The translations under genes were made by a program, and so were the position numbers. A model generated the notes under the pieces. That model saw only the letters and a program-made list of their open reading frames with translations. It did not search any database and was not told where the DNA came from. A stretch of DNA of 64,000 nucleotides from Myxococcota bacterium. GTDB lineage: Bacteria > Myxococcota_A > Bradymonadia > UBA7976 > UBA1532. Shown piece by piece: positions 59,296 to 64,000 of this stretch. Position 1 is the stretch's first letter; each line of letters starts with the position of its first letter. The stretch spans positions 1 through 64,000 of the forward strand of contig CAUJDF010000103.1 of NCBI GenBank assembly GCA_963169045.1. The letters are read 5' to 3'.

Positions 59296-61572
59296 TCACT
59301 GGTGATAAATGAATCGCCAGTCGGCGAGGAGATAGGTGACCACGGCCATCCAGGCGCGGATCGTGTACGCGCCGTCGCGATACACACGGTGGCCCTCGGG
59401 CAGCTCGGCGTCGGTCTCGTACTCCCGCGTGGCGTGACAGGCCCCGTGCAGTTCGGGGGACGCCTGGTCGTTCGCCACCAGGGCCAGACCCTCGCGCCAC
59501 GTCTGCACGAACAGCTGGAACGTGGCCTCTTCCTCCGGGTGTCCCGGCGTCAGCACCTCGCCCAGCAGCCGGTAGTGCAGATAGCGGATGTTGCGGCGGA
59601 TGGCCTCCTCGGCCTCCGGCACCGCGAACCCGTTGCGGTCTTCGGGCAGGAAGCCCACCTCCACGTGCGGGAACAGCAGGCGCTCGGCGCGGTCGCGCGT
59701 GAAGTCGCGCGGCACCGTGAAGCACGACATCTCGTTGGCCATGCGCAGCGCGATGTTGGCCATGATGCCGTTGGGCTCGGTCACGCGCTCGAGCACCTGG
59801 TCGCTGTCGATGCCGCCGTAGAAGAAGCGGTACTCCTCACCATGCAGCAGCTGGTCGCGGTCCCCGGCCCGGCGCTTCCACGGCTGCCCGAGCACGGCCA
59901 CGAGCTTCGCGTCGAGCTCTTCGGGCGTCAGCAGGCGCATCGTGCCGAGCGGCTCGAGCACCTGCTGCTCGGCGTCGTCCAGTTGCAGAGCGCTCTGGGC
60001 CCGGTAGAACGGGCTTCGCACCACTTCCGGCACGATCGACTTCAGGTTGTACCCGCTCTCGATGAACACCTTCTTGGTGCGGTCGAGGAACGCCTCCTCC
60101 ATGTCGTAGAAGGCGCGCTTCGACGCGAAGGCGGGGTCGCTCGGATCGGTGGGGTTCTCGAGCGGCGGGCGCCCGACGAGCCCGGTGTAGACGGTGTGCA
60201 CCGCGGCGAGCGCGAACTTCTCGTCGGCGGCGAGCTTCTTCGCGGCCCACTGCAGCGCGCGGCCCCACTCGTCGGCGGGCACGGTCTCCTCGCCGAAACC
60301 GGGCGGCCGCATGTCGATGTACCAGCCCTCGTCGCGCCGGTCGTAGCGGCCCTGCGTGTCGAAGTTCATGAACGCGCCCGCCAGCGGGTCGAGCTGCGCG
60401 TGGCAGATCGTGCACTGCGGGTTGTGCATCGTCGGGTTGTGGTCCTTGATGCGCGTCGGGTCGACGGGCTGCTCGGCCTTCTTGAGGATGTCGGTGGCCA
60501 GGAACAGCTTCCAGACCATGCGCGACCGGTGCCGGTTGCGGTTCGTCTCGGTCGTCGGGAAGCGGTTGAGGAACATCGGCGACGTGAGCAGGCCCGCGTG
60601 CGGGTAGCCCTGGATGCGCGCCTCGTGGAACTCGTTGGGATCGTTCGGGTTCTCGAACTGCACCTGCAGGCCGAACGCGCGGGCGCTGAAGGGGTTGACC
60701 ACGGTGTAGTCCGCCGTCAGCACGTCGGTGAACGGCTTGTCGTGGCGCACGATGTACGCGATGAGCTCGAGCGGCTCGCGCGCGACCGCGTCGTTGGTGT
60801 GGCGGCGCGTGAGCCGGCCCTCTTCGGTGTCCTCCGGGATCTCGCGGTAGTACGTGCGCCGCGGGTACTGATCCTCGGGGAGCAGCGACACGGCGCGCTC
60901 GCCGCCGAGGTACTTGTCGGTGTGCAGGCGGTCGTTGAACCAGCGCTTGAGGACGCCGTAGAAGGGCTCGCGGGCGAGGTAGTCGTGGATCAGGCCGTCG
61001 AAGGCCTGCTGACCGCCGGTGGCCACTGTCTCGAGCTCGTCGGCGGTGGGCAGCTCGCCGAGGATCTGGACCTTGGCCTTGCGGAGCGTGGCGGGCAGGT
61101 CGAGCACCTGGACCTTGTCGATCAGGCTCAGGTCGCCGCCGTCGTCGCACGTGACGGGGTTGCGGAAACGCTCCACCATCTCGACGAGCGCATCGTACTG
61201 CTCGCTGTCGACTTCGATCTGCTGCGCGCCGCCGTGGTCGATCTGCGCCGTCGGCTTGAGCAGGATGATCGACTCGCCCTCCTTCTCGAACGAGGCGACC
61301 TCCTTGAGCGTCTCGAAGTTCGTCTGCAGGTAGCCGGTCTCGCCGGCGGCCGCGAGCACGAGCTTCGAGTCGCGCGCGGCCCCCTGCGGGTTGTGGCAGT
61401 TGCTGCAGATGCGTTCGAGGACCGGCTGCGAGACCTTCTCGCGGAAGAACTGCATGTCGGACACGCAGTCGTCGCCGCCATTGGCGCCGCCGCCCTCGTC
61501 CGGCTGGTTCTCGCCGCAGCCCAAGACGAGCAGCAGCGTCCACGGCAAGAGCCGTCGTTCGCTTCGGCGCAT
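59296..61572 (-). CDS. DUF1592/DUF1588-type c-type cytochrome lipoprotein
   Basis: A 758-residue lipoprotein with signal RRLLPWTLLLVLGC. Heme or heme-like motifs include CSNCHNPQG near 56 and CTICHAQLDPLAG near 385, and a later ACHATRE. The DUF1592/DUF1588 blocks are clear (RRHTNDAVAREPLELIAYIV, TTETNRNRHRSRMVWKLFLA, NPQCTICHAQLDP, FMNFDTQGRYDRR). Such proteins pair with DUF1501 and are thought to act in envelope redox or polymer use; substrate unknown. GGAGGGGG precedes the ATG. The 225 bases upstream (61573-61797) hold no gene. Confidence 0.9.
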   Translation of the reverse strand: MRRSERRLLPWTLLLVLGCGENQPDEGGGANGGDDCVSDMQFFREKVSQPVLERICSNCHNPQGAARDSKLVLAAAGETGYLQTNFETLKEVASFEKEGESIILLKPTAQIDHGGAQQIEVDSEQYDALVEMVERFRNPVTCDDGGDLSLIDKVQVLDLPATLRKAKVQILGELPTADELETVATGGQQAFDGLIHDYLAREPFYGVLKRWFNDRLHTDKYLGGERAVSLLPEDQYPRRTYYREIPEDTEEGRLTRRHTNDAVAREPLELIAYIVRHDKPFTDVLTADYTVVNPFSARAFGLQVQFENPNDPNEFHEARIQGYPHAGLLTSPMFLNRFPTTETNRNRHRSRMVWKLFLATDILKKAEQPVDPTRIKDHNPTMHNPQCTICHAQLDPLAGAFMNFDTQGRYDRRDEGWYIDMRPPGFGEETVPADEWGRALQWAAKKLAADEKFALAAVHTVYTGLVGRPPLENPTDPSDPAFASKRAFYDMEEAFLDRTKKVFIESGYNLKSIVPEVVRSPFYRAQSALQLDDAEQQVLEPLGTMRLLTPEELDAKLVAVLGQPWKRRAGDRDQLLHGEEYRFFYGGIDSDQVLERVTEPNGIMANIALRMANEMSCFTVPRDFTRDRAERLLFPHVEVGFLPEDRNGFAVPEAEEAIRRNIRYLHYRLLGEVLTPGHPEEEATFQLFVQTWREGLALVANDQASPELHGACHATREYETDAELPEGHRVYRDGAYTIRAWMAVVTYLLADWRFIYHQ

Positions 61573-61797
61573 GGGAGACCCCCTCCGACGCTTCGTGCGC
61601 GAATCCCGAAATTAGGCCGAAAGGCCGTGGAATCAAACATCTCCGTGTGCTCGGGCGACACGGGCCCGCGCCGGCCGGGGCGATGGCGCGCGCAGCAGCA
61701 CCGCCGCACTTCCGCTGGACGGCGAGCCGGCGGCGGGACCGTGGCCGACGTGTGTTCCGCTGCGAGTGAAATCGGCGCCGCGGGGCGGCCGCCGCTG

Positions 61798-62661
61798 TCA
61801 GTTGGCGGCGTCGGCGGGCGCGGCGTCGGCGGGCGCGGCGTCGGGGGGGGCGGCGTCGACGGGTGGGCGGGCGGCGTCGGGCGGCGCGGCGTCGGGCGGC
61901 GCGGCGTCGGGCGGCGCGGCATCGGGCGCGGCGTCCGCCGGCGGCGGCGCGGCGTCGGGCGGCAGCGCGCACAGGTCGCGGCTGCACGTCGAGGCGGCGC
62001 CCATGAAGCGGCCGCGGCAGTCCACGTCGGTGTTGCGCTCGCAGGTGCCATCCTGCTTGCAGCAGGCGCCGACCTCGGGCTGCCGGCACGGGTTCGGCTC
62101 GCACATGACGGCGTCGCCCATGAAGGTGTTGCCGTCGCGGCACCGCACGCGGTCGATCACGCGGCAGTTGCCCTGCGGCGTGCAGCAGGCGCCGACCTCG
62201 ACCGGTCCGCACGGGTCCGGATCGCAGGTCAGGTCCGCGCCCTGCCACGTCCAGTTCTCGCGAGCGCACTGGACGCGGTCGCGGATCTCGCAGGCGCCGA
62301 GCGGCGAGCAGCAGGCGCCGGTCTCGGGCGCGCCGCAGAGGCCCACGCTGCACTGGCTGCCCGGCCCGCGGAAGTCGCCGCCCGCGGAGAGGCAGGCGCC
62401 GGCCTCGCGCGCGGCGCACATGCCGTCGGCCGCGCAGCAAGCGCCGATCTGGCCGCGATCGCAGGGGTCCGGGTCGCACGACGCCGCGCCGTTGAAGAGG
62501 CCGCCCCGGTCGGAGCACTCGAAGGCGGTCGACAGGGAGCAGCCCTGCGCGCAGCAGGCGCCCACGACGCCGCCGTCGGCGCCGTCCGCGCTGTCGGGCG
62601 TGCTGTCGCAGGCGGCGAGGACGGCGAGCGCCGCCAGCGTGAAGATGCGGAAGTTCCTCAT
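61798..62661 (-). CDS. Lipoprotein with five GACC Cys repeats
   Basis: A 287-residue lipoprotein with signal NFRIFTLAALAVLAAC. The mature part has five repeats of about 38 residues, each starting GACC and ending DPDPC, NPC or DLC. The shared pattern is GACC...G.C.......C......F.G....C...PC, with six cysteines each. The last 55 residues are PPDAA/PADAA repeats with no globular domain after them, an unusual place for such a linker. No enzyme motif. Divergent from the di-heme cytochrome by about 140 bases. Confidence 0.88.
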   Translation of the reverse strand: MRNFRIFTLAALAVLAACDSTPDSADGADGGVVGACCAQGCSLSTAFECSDRGGLFNGAASCDPDPCDRGQIGACCAADGMCAAREAGACLSAGGDFRGPGSQCSVGLCGAPETGACCSPLGACEIRDRVQCARENWTWQGADLTCDPDPCGPVEVGACCTPQGNCRVIDRVRCRDGNTFMGDAVMCEPNPCRQPEVGACCKQDGTCERNTDVDCRGRFMGAASTCSRDLCALPPDAAPPPADAAPDAAPPDAAPPDAAPPDAARPPVDAAPPDAAPADAAPADAAN

Positions 62662-62803
62662 GGTTTCGGGAGCATAGCGGATCGGCCGCCGGAGGCGACT
62701 CCTCGCCGGCGAGGCGGCGCGCCGCGCTGGCCAATTCCGTTTGGTTTCGGGAGGATGGCCGCCGTTCGCGCGACAGTGCGTCGTCGAGGCGGGAAGGCGG
62801 AGC

Positions 62804-63952
62804 ATGCGCCGGGTGCTGGGATGGGTGGTCGCGCTGGCCGCGGGCTGCGGCGGGGACGCGGGCGATGGCGCGCCGTCCGACGCAGGCGCCCCCGACGCCG
62901 CCGTCGACGCGCGCGGTCCCGACGCGGAGGCCGCGCCGCCGGACGCCGCGCCGCCGGACGCCGCGCCGCCGGACGCCGCGCCGCCGGACGCCGCGCCGCC
63001 GGACGCCGCGCCGGATGCAGCCCCCCCCTGGGCTCCGCCCGTCGTCCGGTACCCGGGCCGCGACGACGGCCGCGAGTTCCGGCTCTCCGAGACGGGCCTC
63101 TACCGCGACCCCGCCGCGGGCCAGCTGGCGCCGGATCTCGTCGAGTTCACGCCGGCGTTCGCGCTGTGGTCCGACGGGAGCCGCAAGACCCGCTGGCTGC
63201 GAGTGCCCGCCGGCGCCCGCATCGACACGAGTGAGATGGACGACTGGCGGCTGCCGGTCGGCGCCATGCTCTTCAAGGAATTCCGCCACCCCGACGGACG
63301 GCGGCTCGAGACCCGCCTCGTCGCGCGCATCGGCCCCGGCGAGCGGGATTACTGGTTCGGCGCGTTCGTCTGGACGGACGACGAGGCCGACGCCGTCTTC
63401 GCCCGCGAAGGGGCGACGAACGTGCGCGGCACGGACCACGACGTGCCGAGCGCGAAGCAGTGCGGCACGTGCCACAACGGCGAGCCGGGGCGAGCGCTCG
63501 GCCTCGCGGCCATCCAGCTCGCCACGGCGGAGGGCGGCCTCGAACGCCTCGCGCCCCTCATGACCGCCCCGCCGTCGGTCGGCGGCATCCCCGGACCGCC
63601 CGGCGATGCGGCGACCGCCGCGGCCCTCGGCTACCTGCACGGCAACTGCGCGCACTGCCACAACCCGCGCGGCGCCGCGCGGCCCGACACCGACATGGAC
63701 CTGACGCTGGCGGTCGGCGATCGCACGCCGGAGGCGACGGCCATCTTCCGCACCACCGTCGGCGTGCCCACGCAGAATTTCATGGACGCGGAGCGGCCGA
63801 TCCGCGTCGTCGCCGGCGATGCCGGGCAGAGCGCGCTCGTCTACCGCATGGCGGAGCGCGGCCCGCGGACGCAGATGCCGCCGCTGGCGACCGAGGTGGT
63901 GCACGAGGAGGGGGTGGCGACGGTGCGCGCCTGGATCGACGCGCTCCGCTGA
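62804..63952 (+). CDS. Di-heme c-type cytochrome lipoprotein (SO2930-like)
   Basis: A 382-residue lipoprotein with signal RRVLGWVVALAAGC and a PPDAA repeat linker. The mature part begins after PPWAPPVVRYPGR with LSETGLYRDP and FALWSDGSRKTRWLRVP, blocks seen in a family of periplasmic cytochromes annotated as SO2930-like. Heme motifs CGTCHNG (about 222) and CAHCHNPRG (about 285) are intact, with Met in TQMPPL as a possible ligand. It likely moves electrons near the outer membrane. Its stop is four bases from the stop of the next, minus-strand gene. Confidence 0.88.
   Translation: MRRVLGWVVALAAGCGGDAGDGAPSDAGAPDAAVDARGPDAEAAPPDAAPPDAAPPDAAPPDAAPPDAAPDAAPPWAPPVVRYPGRDDGREFRLSETGLYRDPAAGQLAPDLVEFTPAFALWSDGSRKTRWLRVPAGARIDTSEMDDWRLPVGAMLFKEFRHPDGRRLETRLVARIGPGERDYWFGAFVWTDDEADAVFAREGATNVRGTDHDVPSAKQCGTCHNGEPGRALGLAAIQLATAEGGLERLAPLMTAPPSVGGIPGPPGDAATAAALGYLHGNCAHCHNPRGAARPDTDMDLTLAVGDRTPEATAIFRTTVGVPTQNFMDAERPIRVVAGDAGQSALVYRMAERGPRTQMPPLATEVVHEEGVATVRAWIDALR
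62936..63010. repeat. Five perfect 15-bp repeats (PPDAA)
   Basis: The unit CCGCCGGACGCCGCG is repeated five times without change and encodes PPDAA in the linker of the di-heme cytochrome lipoprotein. The opposite gene at 61798-62661 uses a similar but less regular repeat, so the two neighbours may have exchanged or independently expanded it. Confidence 0.9.
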
Positions 63953-63956
63953 AGCC

Positions 63957-64000
63957 TCACATGCCGACGGGCAGGCTGCACATGTCCATCACCTCGTTGT
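63957..64000 (-). CDS. Last codons of a gene beyond the window
   Basis: The minus strand reads NEVMDMCSLPVGM followed by TGA at 63957-63959 and continues off the right edge. Only 13 residues are visible, too few to name the product. It is convergent with the di-heme cytochrome gene. Confidence 0.5.
   Translation of the reverse strand, partial: NEVMDMCSLPVGM

Noticed and set aside
59837-63904. A 1355-codon minus-strand frame and the matching plus-strand frame at 59302-63234
   Set aside because: Arg/Ala-rich shadows of the cytochrome and Cys-rich genes; no domain, signal or start.
1-64000. tRNA, rRNA, prophage or biosynthetic gene cluster
   Set aside because: No T-loop-like or rRNA sequence, phage structural gene, or PKS/NRPS motif was seen by reading; a covariance search was not possible.

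Overview
This is a very GC-rich chromosomal segment with dense, mostly short-gapped genes. Many encode lipoproteins with an N-terminal lipobox followed by Asp/Ala/Pro-rich or Gly-rich linkers (PPDAA, PQDAE and GGX repeats). Together with an ADYC-domain protein carrying LNG repeats, an AgmX/PglI-type C-terminal domain, a MYXO-CTERM-like Cys...Arg-rich tail and Cys-rich secreted repeats, this points to the Myxococcota or a close relative. That assignment is inferred from gene style; no rRNA or tRNA gene was seen. Both ends cut genes: a Cys-rich lipoprotein on the left and the last codons of a minus-strand gene on the right.

Layout. 1-6.2 kb: truncated lipoprotein, LON substrate-binding protein, REC-GGDEF diguanylate cyclase, then amidase -> flavin amine oxidase -> DUF421 membrane protein. 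6.2-10.1 kb: two overlapping DUF262 genes, a candidate GmrSD/SspE-like defence pair. 10.3-14.4 kb (minus): AgmX-like protein -> lipase maturation factor -> pyruvate kinase. 14.4-24.9 kb: surface and periplasmic lipoproteins, including one with about 40 GGX triplets, a cytosolic-looking ADP-ribosyltransferase of the cholera/pertussis type, an M15-like lipoprotein and, overlapping it, a lipoprotein that looks like the two periplasmic porter loops of an RND pump without any membrane domain. 25-29.7 kb: site-2 protease, glycyl-tRNA synthetase, DUF4105 protein and nicotinamidase.

29.7-35.6 kb is a scarred region. It holds an IS21-type terminus, an IS91-family transposase tail, a 104-bp repeat present twice, a frameshifted remnant, a beta-propeller-like lipoprotein, an ADYC protein and a DEDDh exonuclease whose 5' end runs into the repeat. 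35.6-46.2 kb: a soluble-adenylyl-cyclase-like giant (two cyclase domains, AAA, helical repeats), a 1055-residue lipoprotein, an orphan RCK_C fragment, an ankyrin lipoprotein, an array of eight 41-bp hairpin units, and two small unknowns. 46.2-54.6 kb: a degenerate UshA-like protein fused to a probable outer-membrane barrel, a di-heme lipoprotein cytochrome, a 56-bp hairpin element, a YfaP-like lipoprotein and two membrane proteins. 54.6-58 kb (minus) is one translationally coupled run: M15-like MYXO-CTERM lipoprotein -> adenosine deaminase -> metallophosphoesterase -> membrane protein. 58-64 kb: Tat-exported DUF1501 protein with a DUF1592-type multi-CxxCH partner, a five-repeat Cys-rich lipoprotein and a divergent di-heme cytochrome.

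Most of the window serves the cell envelope: lipoproteins, secreted Cys-rich proteins, c-type cytochromes and peptidoglycan-peptidase-like folds. The best candidates for undescribed biology are the membrane-free RND porter lipoprotein, the ADP-ribosyltransferase, the 41-bp hairpin array, the split-site cyclase and the DUF262 pair.
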